In this document: positions 15,761 to 25,170 of the stretch, one piece after another
How positions within the stretch are numbered: position 1 is the stretch's first letter
How the letters are laid out: every line of letters begins with the position of its first letter
Source: JAAYJM01 sp964499465
Lineage (GTDB): Bacteria > Bacteroidota > Ignavibacteria > Kapaibacteriales > UBA2268
Assembly (NCBI GenBank): GCA_964499465.1
Contig: CAZCLJ010000001.1
Coordinates: 1-64,000, forward strand
DNA length: 64,000 nucleotides
Reading direction: 5' to 3'
Position numbers and translations under genes: made by a program
Notes under the pieces: model-generated
The model's input: the letters and a program-made list of their open reading frames with translations, nothing else
What the model was told of the DNA's origin: nothing
Databases searched by the model: none

Positions 15761-15803
15761 GGGGGAAATAGGGGGAACAGGGGAAATATTATAAAACAGG
15801 GGG
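15761..15803 (+). repeat. G-run cluster with G-quadruplex potential
   Basis: Four runs of four or five G lie at 15761-15765, 15771-15775, 15780-15783 and 15799-15803, separated by 4-15 A/T-rich bases, with two more GGG runs just left of the gap. The repeating text is close to AACAGGGGGAAAT. On the plus strand this could fold as a G-quadruplex. Confidence 0.4.
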
Positions 15804-15900
15804 AAATAGGAAGGAAATAGGTCGAAATAATATAAAAAGGCTGAAATAATATAAAAAATGCCGTCCCCTTTGTTCCACCGACTAAACAGGCTGCCACACC

Positions 15901-15950
15901 CACACAAACCCATATAAACCCCTATAAACCCCTATAAACCCATATATTGG
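15901..15950. repeat. 10-bp tandem repeats
   Basis: Five consecutive 10-base units: CACACAAACC, CATATAAACC, CCTATAAACC, CCTATAAACC and CATATATTGG. Spacing of one helical turn would put bound proteins on one face of the DNA. Iteron or regulator sites are possible. Confidence 0.5.
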
Positions 15951-16388
15951 CAAAGTACTGCTATACCATTATATTATATAGTATTCCGGCAAACTAATAC
16001 TAATAAATCAATGAATGTATATCTATATATACATTGAAAAAAGGGGGGGTAAAAACTAACAAACTAATGGAATATTAACCAAAAAAGACAAAATAAAAAA
16101 AGTTCGCCCGTAGTAAACAATCAATAAACCATTAGTCAAGTTAAAAAATAGTGGATATATGGTTAACATATATAGATATAACTATTGAAAAATAACAAAA
16201 CAATATATAAATAAAAACATCCATATAAACAAATGGATATATTATGTACAGTGGTATGTTGTCTATGTACTGATTATACATGGCACCTGTACAGTCCTGT
16301 TATGGTAAATACTGTAAGGAGTGAAGGTGGCAAGTGGATGTATATACACCGGCGGATATGGATTTGAACTTGGGGACACGTACCCCTC

Positions 16389-16497
16389 TAAAAATTATAG
16401 TAAATTTTTCCTGTAAACTGAAAAAGTAAGTATAATAGGGGTCAAAGTATATAACTATGTAACTTTTAAAAATTATAGTAAATTTTTCCTGTAAACT
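16389..16497. repeat. Duplicated 31-bp element
   Basis: The same 31 bases occur at 16389-16419 and 16467-16497, 78 bp apart. Their left part, AAAATTATAGTAAATTTT, is an imperfect palindrome. They lie 240-350 bp upstream of the terminase gene, so they could be activator sites for the late promoter. Confidence 0.55.
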
Positions 16498-16702
16498 TTA
16501 AAAATTTGAATATAGGTATATGTATATAGGGGCAGGTATTGTTTATGTATAAAAATTTGCAGAAATTTTTTTGTGGGGTATAGAAATTCGTAAATGGATT
16601 AATTAAGCATCTTATATAAAAAATTTTAGGTATAAGTTTATTGATTTATAGTGATTTATATTTTTATTTGTTTTTATTTTTTATTCTAAAAAAAAATTTG
16701 TA

Positions 16703-16710
16703 TATATTTG
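16703..16710 (+). promoter_or_regulatory. Late promoter element (TAnnTTTG)
   Basis: TATATTTG fits the Bacteroidota -7 consensus and ends 24 bases before the ATG of the terminase small subunit, the first gene of the long plus-strand operon. The -33 position is T-rich but lacks an exact TTTG. Confidence 0.5.
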
Positions 16711-16734
16711 CTTGTGATTTAATACATTATTACT

Positions 16735-17352
16735 ATGAAGAGGGTGAGAAAGAAAAAAGACTCAAGGTTTCCCGATCCCGGAACTTTTCCTAATATTTAT
16801 GAATTAAGAAAGTGGAAAGATGATTACGTCCGGCAGGTATATTATTTATCATTGCTGGGGGCCACGGATATGCAGATTTCGCAGGTATTCGGTGTTGGGA
16901 CTGATACTATTGCAGTATGGAAAAGGAATAAGCCGGAGTTTTTAAAATCAATGAATAAAGGTAAATTACAGGCAGATGCAAAAGTAAGTTATTCACTTTT
17001 TCTTGCAGCCGTTGGATACAGTCACCCGGATCAGGTTGTTTTGGCTAATAAAAAAAGGGAGTATGATCCTGTAACCGGTAAACTTGTACGGGAATGGACG
17101 GAACCTTTGATTGTAGATACTGTTAAAAATTATCCTCCAAATGTTACTGCCGCGATTAAATGGTTACAGGCACGTCAGCCTGAACAGTGGGGTAAGAAAA
17201 TTCAGTTAAGTGGACACGTTGACCATCTTCACAAGTTTGATTTATCTGGTTATAGTGAGGAAGAGTTGGAAGTTATGAAAAAACTTGGAATTCAGTATAA
17301 CAATTCAAATATTGAGGACGTTGGGTATGAAAATTTGGAAAATCAGGTTTAG
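16735..17352 (+). CDS. terS: Terminase small subunit
   Basis: 205 residues. Residues 25-75 hold a helix-turn-helix (YYLSLLGATDMQISQVFGVGTDTIAVWKRNKPEF) as in terminase small subunits, which recognise phage DNA for packaging. The middle (YSLFLAAVGYSHPDQVVLANKKREYDPVTGKLV... PPNVTAAIKWLQARQPEQW) is the usual continuation in this family. It is directly followed by the large subunit, 4 bases away. The assignment rests on the HTH, the family pattern and the position. Confidence 0.85.
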   Translation: MKRVRKKKDSRFPDPGTFPNIYELRKWKDDYVRQVYYLSLLGATDMQISQVFGVGTDTIAVWKRNKPEFLKSMNKGKLQADAKVSYSLFLAAVGYSHPDQVVLANKKREYDPVTGKLVREWTEPLIVDTVKNYPPNVTAAIKWLQARQPEQWGKKIQLSGHVDHLHKFDLSGYSEEELEVMKKLGIQYNNSNIEDVGYENLENQV

Positions 17353-17356
17353 TTAG

Positions 17357-18895
17357 ATGAATTTAGAAACACAAATAGGGGTTGAACTTGATAATTCCAA
17401 TGCACAGGTATTGGAAAAACTTTTGAAAAATCCGGCTTTAATTCAGAGGGAATTAAATAACCGGTCCTTATATCAATTTTTAAAATGGGCATGGCCTGAA
17501 GTCTCAGGCCACCCATTTATTGACAACTGGCACATTCGTTATTTGTGTCATACTCTTGAAGATATTGCTGAAAGGGTCGGTAACCGGCAATCAAAAAAAC
17601 ATGACTTATTAATAAATGTTCCACCGGGGAGTACAAAAACTATTATTTGCAGTATTGTATTTCCGGTTTGGTGCTGGACTAAATGGTATTGGCTAAGATT
17701 TATTACTGCAAGTTACTCCAGTCAGTTATCATTAGAAAGTGCGGATTTTAGCCGTGACCTTATTAAGTCAGCAAGATTTCAGGAAGTTTACCCCGAATTA
17801 GTTATTAAATCAGATAAAGACTCAAAAGGCAATTATAAAATAGCAAAGAGAATAAAAAGTCAGGTAAACTCACATTACTTTGTAGAGAAGATAGGTGGTT
17901 ATCGGTATTCTACTTCGATAGGGGGTACACTTTTAGGTTTTCATGGGGATATTCTTATATGGGATGACCCAATTAACCCACAGCAAACATTCAGTGATTT
18001 ACAATTAGAGATAGCAAACAGATGGATTGACCAAACACTTCCAACACGTAAAACAAATAAAGATATTAGTGTTATCATTGGTATTATGCAGAGACTGCAT
18101 CAGAATGACCCCGCAGGGCATATCCTTGAGAAGAAAAAAACTAATCTTAAACATATTTGTTTGCCGGGTGAAATTAAACATTTTCGGGCATTTGTAAAAC
18201 CAGAAGGTTTGGTAGAATTTTATAAGGATGATTTATTTGATGTAAATCGTCTTAATTGGAATGTACTCGAAGAGCTTGAATCTGATATGGGGCAGTATGG
18301 GTATGCCGGGCAGATAGGGCAAAATCCTACTCCGGCTGGTGGTGGAATGTTTAAAGTTGATCATTTTCAAATGGTTTCAAATATTTTTCCACAAAAGGAG
18401 TATGTAAAAAGTGTTCGATATTGGGATAAAGCCTCATCTACTACTAAAAAATCCCCATTTACTACCGGGGTAAAAATAAGTAAAATGAGAAATGGAATGT
18501 TTCTTATTGATGATGTAAAACGTGGTAGGTGGGGACCGGATGAAAGAGAAAGAATTATTAAACAAACTGCCGAAGTAGATGGAAACGATGTTTTTATAGT
18601 AGTGGAACAGGAGCCCGGTAGTGGGGGCAAAGATAGTGCTGATGGGACTATTAGGAATCTTGCTGGATATATGATTGAAAAGGATCGTCCAAGTGGGGAT
18701 AAGACAAATAGGGCTGATCCCTTGAGTGTGCAGGTAAATGAAGGTAATATAATGATGAGAGTGGCAGATTGGAATCAGAAATATAAAGATGAATTTTCTT
18801 TATTCCCTTTTTCTACTTTTAAGGATCAGGTAGATGCTACTGCTGGTGGGTTTAATTACCTTATAAGGAAAAAAGATGTTAAAAGAATTACTTAA
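17357..18895 (+). CDS. terL: Terminase large subunit
   Basis: 512 residues. The ATPase domain has a Walker A variant NVPPGSTKT (87-95), Walker B ILIWDDP (about 199-205), and the coupling segment IIGIMQRLHQNDPAGHIL. The C-terminal nuclease domain has YWDKASS with the first acidic metal ligand (about 355), EQEPGSGGK, and an acidic patch near the end (FKDQVDATAGG). This is the motor that packages DNA into the prohead and cuts it. Length and motifs match the gp17-like TerL family. Confidence 0.92.
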   Translation: MNLETQIGVELDNSNAQVLEKLLKNPALIQRELNNRSLYQFLKWAWPEVSGHPFIDNWHIRYLCHTLEDIAERVGNRQSKKHDLLINVPPGSTKTIICSIVFPVWCWTKWYWLRFITASYSSQLSLESADFSRDLIKSARFQEVYPELVIKSDKDSKGNYKIAKRIKSQVNSHYFVEKIGGYRYSTSIGGTLLGFHGDILIWDDPINPQQTFSDLQLEIANRWIDQTLPTRKTNKDISVIIGIMQRLHQNDPAGHILEKKKTNLKHICLPGEIKHFRAFVKPEGLVEFYKDDLFDVNRLNWNVLEELESDMGQYGYAGQIGQNPTPAGGGMFKVDHFQMVSNIFPQKEYVKSVRYWDKASSTTKKSPFTTGVKISKMRNGMFLIDDVKRGRWGPDERERIIKQTAEVDGNDVFIVVEQEPGSGGKDSADGTIRNLAGYMIEKDRPSGDKTNRADPLSVQVNEGNIMMRVADWNQKYKDEFSLFPFSTFKDQVDATAGGFNYLIRKKDVKRIT

Positions 18896-18906
18896 CTTAT
18901 TATAAA

Positions 18907-20343
18907 ATGGAAGCTGAAATAAAACAAGATACTACTAATGTTGTCAATGGTAAAAATACATTGCAGGTATTTAGTGAGATTGTAAATAGAATAAATCTTG
19001 CTTCACGATTAGGTATTGATACTTATGGGGGTGATAGGGATATTTACAACGCTTTAGGATACCCTAAAACATTAAGGATTGAAGATTATTGGGCAAGATA
19101 TGAACGACAGGATATTGCAAAGGCAATTATTGATAGACCAGTAAAAGCATCATGGAAAGGGCATATCAATATTATTGAGACTATTAAGAAACAAGATACA
19201 CCGTTTGAAAAGAAATGGAATGAATTATTTATGACTCTTAAACTTAAATCTATATTTATTCGTGCCGATAAGTTAACTGGTTTAGGAAGGTATTCAGTTA
19301 TTTTGTTAGGTTTGAGTGATGCACGAACATTTGAAGATTTGTCCAAACCCCCAAATGTGAGTGGTAATTTATCTTTGTTGTATGTCAGACCTGTTTCTGA
19401 AAGAAATGCTAAAATAGAAAGTTTTGAGGACGATCCTAAAAGTGAAAGATTTGGATTACCTAAAATTTATGCAATAAATACTTCAGATGGTGCAAATACA
19501 AAAACACTTAGGGTCCATTATTCCAGAGTAGTACATTTAGTAGAAGATTTGTCAGAAAATGAAGTTTATGGTACACCAAGATTGAAATCTGTATATAATC
19601 GTTTGATTGACCTTGAAAAATTAATCGGTGGGGATGCTGAAATGTTTTGGCGTGGGGCAAGACCCGGTTATGTAGGAGAGGTTGATCCGGATTACCAAAT
19701 GTCTGCTGCTGCTTTGGCTGATGTTCAAAATCAAATTAAAGAATTTGAAAACAGTTTGAGAAGGGTGTTAATAAATCAAGGTGTAAAATATAATGCCCTT
19801 AGTCAACAAATAGCTGATCCGTTGTCCCATATTGACGGGCAAATACAAATGATCAGTGCCGATACTGGTATTCCAAAAAGAATATTAACGGGAAGTGAAA
19901 GGGGAGAATTAAGTTCTGCACAAGATAAACAAGAATGGATCACTTATGTAACTTCCAGAAGAGAGGAACAAAATGAACCAATGATAATCCGTCCATTTAT
20001 TGATAAGTTAATTGAAATAAGGGTATTGCCTAAACCGGCTTCTCCTTATAAAGTTGTTTGGGATAAAGTATTCAGTTTAAGTGATAAGGAAAAAGTGGAA
20101 TTAGGTGCTAAGAGGGCTGAGGCAGTAAAAGATTATACCACAAATACAATTGCACAGGAGTTAATTCCTGTTGGCATTTTTGCTGAACACTTTTTGGCTT
20201 TTGATGATGTGCAGGTTGAAACTTTGCTTAGTCAAATTGATGAAGAAAAGATTAAAGAAAAGGCATTATCAGAAGATGAGAATGAATTGATTAAAGAAGA
20301 AGCATCAACTAAGGAAAAGACTACAAATAAAAAAGATGTGTGA
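18907..20343 (+). CDS. Portal protein (DUF1073-like)
   Basis: 478 residues. The N-terminal part (LGYPKTLRIEDYWARYERQDIAKAIIDRPVKASW) and the core (RVHYSRVVHLVEDLSENEVYGTPRLKSVYNRL... GDAEMFWRGARPGY) are typical of the DUF1073/phage portal family. The end contains GIPKRILTGSERGELSSAQDKQEWITYV, the conserved clip/stem region. Twelve copies form the ring through which DNA passes. It lies between TerL and the head-morphogenesis gene, the standard order. Confidence 0.88.
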   Translation: MEAEIKQDTTNVVNGKNTLQVFSEIVNRINLASRLGIDTYGGDRDIYNALGYPKTLRIEDYWARYERQDIAKAIIDRPVKASWKGHINIIETIKKQDTPFEKKWNELFMTLKLKSIFIRADKLTGLGRYSVILLGLSDARTFEDLSKPPNVSGNLSLLYVRPVSERNAKIESFEDDPKSERFGLPKIYAINTSDGANTKTLRVHYSRVVHLVEDLSENEVYGTPRLKSVYNRLIDLEKLIGGDAEMFWRGARPGYVGEVDPDYQMSAAALADVQNQIKEFENSLRRVLINQGVKYNALSQQIADPLSHIDGQIQMISADTGIPKRILTGSERGELSSAQDKQEWITYVTSRREEQNEPMIIRPFIDKLIEIRVLPKPASPYKVVWDKVFSLSDKEKVELGAKRAEAVKDYTTNTIAQELIPVGIFAEHFLAFDDVQVETLLSQIDEEKIKEKALSEDENELIKEEASTKEKTTNKKDV

Positions 20344-21283
20344 GATTTGTGAACATATACAGGTAAATCGTACTATTGTGAATAAGAGGTATGATCCTAC
20401 AAAAACAACTACGTTGAGAAATATGATGGTTAAGGAAAGCAATCGAAGATTTAAAATGATTGAAGATGCTGTTGAGAAAGCCATTATAACGGAAAATGTA
20501 TTTGGATTTGAGGTTTTACAAAATACACCGGGTAGTAATGCTTATGGATTTTTATCTGACGATAAGAAGATACAAGAGTTTTTGATTTGGTTGCAAGGAT
20601 TAATAAATGATGATGTAATTGAGATACAAGGTTTGCCGCAAGGCCGTATTTCAAAAAATTGGTTATATAAGTATTTACAAACGGCTTACCAGAGGGGTGT
20701 AGCAAAGGCAAGGGAAGAGTTAAGGAAGGCAGGGTATAATGTACCTACTATTACGGCTTCAGGCGGTTTAGCGGCAGTTATGAGCGTTCCGGTTCATATT
20801 GATTCATTAGCTTTGGTTTATACCCGTGTATTTACTGATTTAAAAGGTATTACAGATCAGATGTCTCAGCAGATAGGGCGATTACTTGCTGAGGGCTTTG
20901 CAAGTGGGGCTAATCCGAGGGTGATAGCAAGAAGAATTATTTCTGCTATTAATGGTAATAATATGGGGCAGTTGGGAATTACTGATACTTTAGGTAGGTT
21001 TATACCGGCAAAAAGGAGAGCGGAAATTTTGGCTCGTACAGAAATCATTAGGGCTCATCACTATGCAAATATAAATGAGTATAAAACATGGGGAGTAGTT
21101 GGTGTTGAAGTGGAGGCTGAATTTAAAACTGCCGGAGATGATAGGGTTTGTTCACAATGTGCAAGTTTGGAAGGTAATATTTATACTTTGGATGAGATAC
21201 TTCCAATGATACCTGTTCATCCACAATGCAGGTGTATAGCTTTGCCAATACCTAAAAGAAGCAAAATAAAAGGAGGAAAATAA
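20336..21283 (+). CDS. Head morphogenesis protein (SPP1 gp7/Mu F-like)
   Basis: 315 residues. The C-terminal third shows the Mu F/SPP1 gp7 signature: RAEILARTEIIRAHHYANI, then DDRVCSQCASLEGNIYTLDE and IPVHPQCRCI, with paired cysteines that probably bind metal. Family members are minor capsid proteins needed for head assembly. The start overlaps the portal gene by 8 bases. An alternative start nearer RNMMVKESNRRF is possible. Confidence 0.82.
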   Translation: MCEICEHIQVNRTIVNKRYDPTKTTTLRNMMVKESNRRFKMIEDAVEKAIITENVFGFEVLQNTPGSNAYGFLSDDKKIQEFLIWLQGLINDDVIEIQGLPQGRISKNWLYKYLQTAYQRGVAKAREELRKAGYNVPTITASGGLAAVMSVPVHIDSLALVYTRVFTDLKGITDQMSQQIGRLLAEGFASGANPRVIARRIISAINGNNMGQLGITDTLGRFIPAKRRAEILARTEIIRAHHYANINEYKTWGVVGVEVEAEFKTAGDDRVCSQCASLEGNIYTLDEILPMIPVHPQCRCIALPIPKRSKIKGGK

Positions 21284-21284
21284 A

Positions 21285-22862
21285 ATGCCTTGGACAATAA
21301 CAGATGTTGATAAACATAAAAAAGGACTCACGGATGAGAATAAAAAAAGGTGGGTTAGTATTGCTAATGGTGTTTTAGCCAGTTGTAAATCCAAAGGGGG
21401 TTCTGATTCAGATTGTGATGCAATGGCTATTCGTGTAGCTAATTCAAAAGTAAATGTAAATATGGAAATTTCAGTTAATAATGAATTAGAGGTAGGTGAT
21501 TATGTAGTTGAAAGAAAGGAAGTCAATAATAGAACTTATCTTGTGGTTCCAGTCATAATGATGGTGGAAGGGGTTCACAATGGAAGTAGAGGGGCTGTTT
21601 ATCATTCATGTGATGAATTACGTAAGTCTGCTTCAGATTGGAATGGAAAGCCTGTAACGATATCTCATCCTGCAATTAATGGACAATATGTTTCAGCAAA
21701 TTCGGAGAGTATTTTAAAAGATTGGGGAGTAGGGCATATTGAAAATGCCAGAATGGATGGGGTACGTTTAAAGGGTGATGCATGGTTGGATGAGCAAAAA
21801 TTGATTGGTATATCTCCGGATACACTTTTAGCAATAAATGATGGTAAAATATTGGAAGTTAGTTTAGGTTTGTTTTCGGAAGAAGATGAAATTTCAGGAG
21901 TTTGGAATGGTGAAGAATATATAACATCTGCATTTAATTACATACCGGATCATCTCGCTCTTTTGCCCGAAGAGATTGGTGCGTGTTCTGTAATGGATGG
22001 ATGTGGAATACGTGTAAATAAGTCTAATAAAAGTAATGGAGGAATTGAAAATGTGAATAAGTTTGAATTGTTAAAAGGGTTAAAACAAGATGAATCTGTT
22101 TTTCCAATTGTCTATGCTAATGGATTAAAGGAAACTGTGGAAAAAGTAAGGGATTCTTTGTATTCAAGAGATTCAATATCTCAAGAATACTACTTGGAAG
22201 AAGTTTATGATGAATTTTTTGTTTATCGAATGGCATCTTATGATGTCATTGATGAAAATAAAGGGATGAGAAAATTTAAAGGTGAACAACTTTATAAACA
22301 AGGCTATAATATTGATAACAATGGAGTTGTGAATTTTGTTGGATCACCTGAGAAGGTTGTAAGAAAAATTGATTATATTAGTGCAAATAAAAGTAAGGAG
22401 GAAGCAGGAATGTGCAAAACTTGTAAAGAAAAAGCATCGGCTTTAATTGCAAATACACACACGCATTTTGATGAAAATGATCGTGAGTGGTTGGAATCAT
22501 TGACGGAAGATAAATTGGATAAAATGATTCCAATGGTAAAAACAGTTGAAAAGGTTATCGAAGCTAACGTAACCAAAGAAAAGGCTCTTGAAGTTCTTGG
22601 AATTGAAAAAAATCAGTATGAAAAAGGACTTGAAATTTACAATGCCAAGAGGGCAGAAGTAGTAAAGTCTATTTTGGACAATACGAAAGATGTTTGGGTT
22701 AAAGAGGAACTGGACGCGATGAAATTGGAAACTCTTCAAAGGATTGATAATTCAATTACTAAAGAGAATCCTGTTTATTTCGCAGGTAACAATAAACCAA
22801 ACAGTGATTATGAAGTAAAACCAATGCCGATGCCCGGTGTTGAATTTGAAGAAAGTAAATAA
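21285..22862 (+). CDS. Prohead protease/scaffold-like protein (DUF2213)
   Basis: 525 residues. Residues 1-60 (PWTITDVDKHKKGLTDENKKRWVSIANGVLASC... CDAMAIRVAN) form a small domain often fused to phage structural proteins. Residues 75-235 match DUF2213 (VPVIMMVEGVHNGSRGAVYHSCDEL... NGKPVTISHPAINGQY), which is related to prohead proteases. The tail contains a CKTC motif (about 377-380) and a charged helical region (THFDENDREWLESLTEDK) that could scaffold the capsid. A strong Shine-Dalgarno (AGGAGG) precedes the ATG. It is followed by decoration and capsid genes. Confidence 0.78.
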   Translation: MPWTITDVDKHKKGLTDENKKRWVSIANGVLASCKSKGGSDSDCDAMAIRVANSKVNVNMEISVNNELEVGDYVVERKEVNNRTYLVVPVIMMVEGVHNGSRGAVYHSCDELRKSASDWNGKPVTISHPAINGQYVSANSESILKDWGVGHIENARMDGVRLKGDAWLDEQKLIGISPDTLLAINDGKILEVSLGLFSEEDEISGVWNGEEYITSAFNYIPDHLALLPEEIGACSVMDGCGIRVNKSNKSNGGIENVNKFELLKGLKQDESVFPIVYANGLKETVEKVRDSLYSRDSISQEYYLEEVYDEFFVYRMASYDVIDENKGMRKFKGEQLYKQGYNIDNNGVVNFVGSPEKVVRKIDYISANKSKEEAGMCKTCKEKASALIANTHTHFDENDREWLESLTEDKLDKMIPMVKTVEKVIEANVTKEKALEVLGIEKNQYEKGLEIYNAKRAEVVKSILDNTKDVWVKEELDAMKLETLQRIDNSITKENPVYFAGNNKPNSDYEVKPMPMPGVEFEESK

Positions 22863-22883
22863 TTTGAAAGGAGGCTAATTATT

Positions 22884-23345
22884 ATGGCAAAGAACACAGT
22901 TAAATTGAAAAAGTACCTCGATGTGATCAATGAGTTTACTGCTACCGCAGTAGCTATAACTCCGGGGATGTTGCTGGAATTAACCAGTGCTGGTACTGTA
23001 CAGGCTCATTCTACTGAAGGTGGCCCGGCGTTGCCGATGTTTGCTTTGGAGGATGAATTGCTTGGAAATGGGAATAGTGCTAATTATGCTGCATCAGCAA
23101 AAATTCAGGTATGGACTGCTGTTAGGGGTGAAGAAGTGTATGCTTTACTTGCTGATGGAGAAGATGTAGCTATTGGAGATTTTTTGGTTTCTGATGGAAC
23201 TGGAAAGTTGAAAAAATATACAGGGGATGCTCCGAGTGATGTTGAATACCCACAATCTCTTATTGCAGTTGCATTGGAAGCTGTTGATATGAGTGGATCG
23301 TCTGGGGCTGATCCTGATGGGAGAATTAAAGTTGTTGTAATGTAA
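22884..23345 (+). CDS. Head decoration-like protein
   Basis: 153 residues, acidic, with beta-rich repeats of the kind seen in capsid decoration/stabilisation proteins (AVAITPGMLLELTSAGTVQAHS, DGEDVAIGDFLVSDGTGKLKKY). It resembles the DUF2190 group placed just before the major capsid gene in many phages. A strong Shine-Dalgarno (AGGAGG, 9 bases before ATG) predicts high expression, fitting a protein needed in hundreds of copies. Confidence 0.72.
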   Translation: MAKNTVKLKKYLDVINEFTATAVAITPGMLLELTSAGTVQAHSTEGGPALPMFALEDELLGNGNSANYAASAKIQVWTAVRGEEVYALLADGEDVAIGDFLVSDGTGKLKKYTGDAPSDVEYPQSLIAVALEAVDMSGSSGADPDGRIKVVVM

Positions 23346-23368
23346 ATTAAAGAGAGGAGGAATAAGAT

Positions 23369-24496
23369 ATGTTTGGACAAGCAAATGTCGATTTAATTAC
23401 CCCTAATGGTGGGGAAGGTGAGGTTTACTCAGCTTTCAAAGAGGGGGGTAGTAAACTCAATGTAGGGGCAATGCGCCCGTTTCAGGATTGGAATCCAAAA
23501 ACTCATAAATGGGAATCTTATATTTCTGTATTTACAGGGGGTAACCCTAAAGATATCAGGAATTATAAAGTAGTTCCACAAGTTAATGCTACATTGAGAA
23601 GGGATGAATGGAAATCTTTGGATGATGCTATTATGATGGTTGCGAGGGATAGGCTTATTGGAGTCAATGATTTGATTTCTAAAGGGCTTACTTACAATTT
23701 GAATAATGCTCTTGGAACAACCATATTCGAATGGCATGATGTAAGTGACTCTATGGAGGCCATTGTGTCGATGGATGGTGTAACCAGAGGGCAGGGTGAT
23801 CGTCCTAAGTACCAGCACAATTATATTCCTATTCCGATAATCCATGTTGATTATGAAATCAATACAAGGGTATTGGAAGCAAGTAGGAATATGGGAAATC
23901 CGCTGGATTCACATTCAGCCGAAAATGCTGCTCGTAGGGTTGCTGAAAAACTGGAGGATATGTTGTTTACCAATATAACTTACAGTTATGGGGAAACAGA
24001 CTCCCGTTCTCGTAACAGCATTTATAGCTATGTAAATTTCCCGGACAGAAACAAAAAAGTTATAACTGCTTGGGATGCTTCTGGTAAGACCGGGGCTCAG
24101 ATAATTGCGGATGTTTTAGGTGCAAAACAGCAGAGTCTTGATGCTAAGCATTATGGACCTTGGACTTTGTATCTGCCGTCGAATTATGAAACTACGATTG
24201 ATGCTGATTATGATGCAACTACTCCGGGTACTACTATTCGAGAACGTATTTTGAAAATTTCTGGTATTACCGAGATCAAAGTTGCCGATCATTTGGCTGA
24301 TGACAATATCTTGATGGTGGAGATGAAGAGCAATACTGTTCGTCTTATCAATGGTTTGGCAATGCAGAATATTGAATGGAAAACTGAGGGCAATTGGGTA
24401 AACAAATACAAAGTAATTGCTATTCAGGTTCCTCAAATCCGTTCGGATCAGAATGGTGCTTGTGGAATTGTTCACATGGCTCCGTCGTTTGTATAA
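23369..24496 (+). CDS. Major capsid protein
   Basis: 375 residues. It follows the decoration-like gene and has a strong Shine-Dalgarno (GGAGG, 8 bases before ATG). The segments VPQVNATLRRDEWKSLDDAIM, IPIIHVDYEINTRVLEASRN and AARRVAEKLEDMLFTN are characteristic of HK97-fold capsid proteins of the encapsulin-like group, and the C-terminal part reads ...MVEMKSNTVRLINGLAMQNIEW... as in capsid E-loop/P-domain ends. Length is normal for this family. Confidence 0.88.
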   Translation: MFGQANVDLITPNGGEGEVYSAFKEGGSKLNVGAMRPFQDWNPKTHKWESYISVFTGGNPKDIRNYKVVPQVNATLRRDEWKSLDDAIMMVARDRLIGVNDLISKGLTYNLNNALGTTIFEWHDVSDSMEAIVSMDGVTRGQGDRPKYQHNYIPIPIIHVDYEINTRVLEASRNMGNPLDSHSAENAARRVAEKLEDMLFTNITYSYGETDSRSRNSIYSYVNFPDRNKKVITAWDASGKTGAQIIADVLGAKQQSLDAKHYGPWTLYLPSNYETTIDADYDATTPGTTIRERILKISGITEIKVADHLADDNILMVEMKSNTVRLINGLAMQNIEWKTEGNWVNKYKVIAIQVPQIRSDQNGACGIVHMAPSFV

Positions 24497-24544
24497 TTTT
24501 TTCACTAATCAAGTGAATTATTTTAATTTTAATACATTATAATC

Positions 24545-25170
24545 ATGGCAAGAAGTAGAGTTAAAAATAATGAAGGGGCAATTAAAACAAAGGCAGTAAA
24601 GAAAAGTCCCAAAAAAATAAAGGATGAGGAATTTGAAAAAGAAAAGTTCAATGAAATTGACAATGTTGATGAAAAAATAAAAGATGATAATCTTCCAATT
24701 GTTGTAAATGAGACTGTTATCAATGAAACTATTANNNNNNNNNNNNNNNNNNNNNNNNNNNNNNNNNNNNNNNNNNNNNNNNNNNNNNNNNNNNNNNNNN
24801 NNNNNNNNNNNNNNNNNNNNNNNNNNNNNNNNNNAATGAAACTATTATTGAAGTAATTGATGACCCAGACCCTATTTTATGTTGGAAAAAAGTTGGAGGC
24901 GGGAGTTTACGTTTGCCAAACAAAATAATAAAACCGAATGAAAAGTTTTTTGCTAAAAGGAGTGAATTGCCGAAAGTGTTTATGGATGACATTATTTTGC
25001 TTGATGATGAACCTGTAATTAGGAAGGAAGTTATAAAAGCAACTCCGAATTACTTTTTGAAAGAGTTATCAGATTCAATGTACAACATTGTTGATGCAAA
25101 AGGTAAAGTAATCAATGAAAAACCATTATCAGATAAAGATGCAAAAAATCTTTTGAATAACTTATTATGA
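24545..25170 (+). CDS. Virion-associated hypothetical protein (interrupted by scaffold gap)
   Basis: The left part (MARSRVKNNEGAIKTKAVKK...) is very charged and low in complexity, ending in a repeat VNETVINETI. After the gap the frame continues NETIIEVIDDPDPILCWKKVGGGSLRLPNKIIKPNEKFFAKRSELP to NLLNNLL. The 13 bases on each side of the gap are identical (AATGAAACTATTA); joining them gives one frame of 170 residues. It overlaps the next gene by 4 bases. The position after the capsid gene suggests a head protein; the family is not recognised. Confidence 0.6.
24735..24834. other. Scaffold gap (100 N)
   Basis: Exactly 100 N, inside the INETI repeat of the gene at 24545-25170. The 13 bases AATGAAACTATTA are found on both sides, and overlapping them keeps the reading frame. 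Confidence 0.95.

Larger units (their letters stand above)
15164..16702. other. Gene-free control region between divergent blocks
   Basis: About 1.5 kb with no supportable gene. From left to right: a stretch of moderate G+C with several small hairpins (for example GGTTAT-GTACAA-ATAACC near 15218 and GCTGATT/AATCAGC near 15299-15325), a purine-rich G-run segment broken by a scaffold gap, 10-bp tandem repeats (15901-15950), a G7 run (16043-16049), and a duplicated 31-bp element (16389-16497). The divergent layout and repeats fit a regulatory or origin region. One reading frame here is only low-complexity sequence. Confidence 0.6.

Noticed and set aside
15551..15913. Minus-strand Phe/Pro-rich frames over the G-run region
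   Set aside because: Low-complexity translation of a purine-rich repeat with Ns; no start context and no conserved pattern.
15901..15950. CRISPR-like array
   Set aside because: Units are 10 bp and contiguous, with no spacers; no cas genes in the window.
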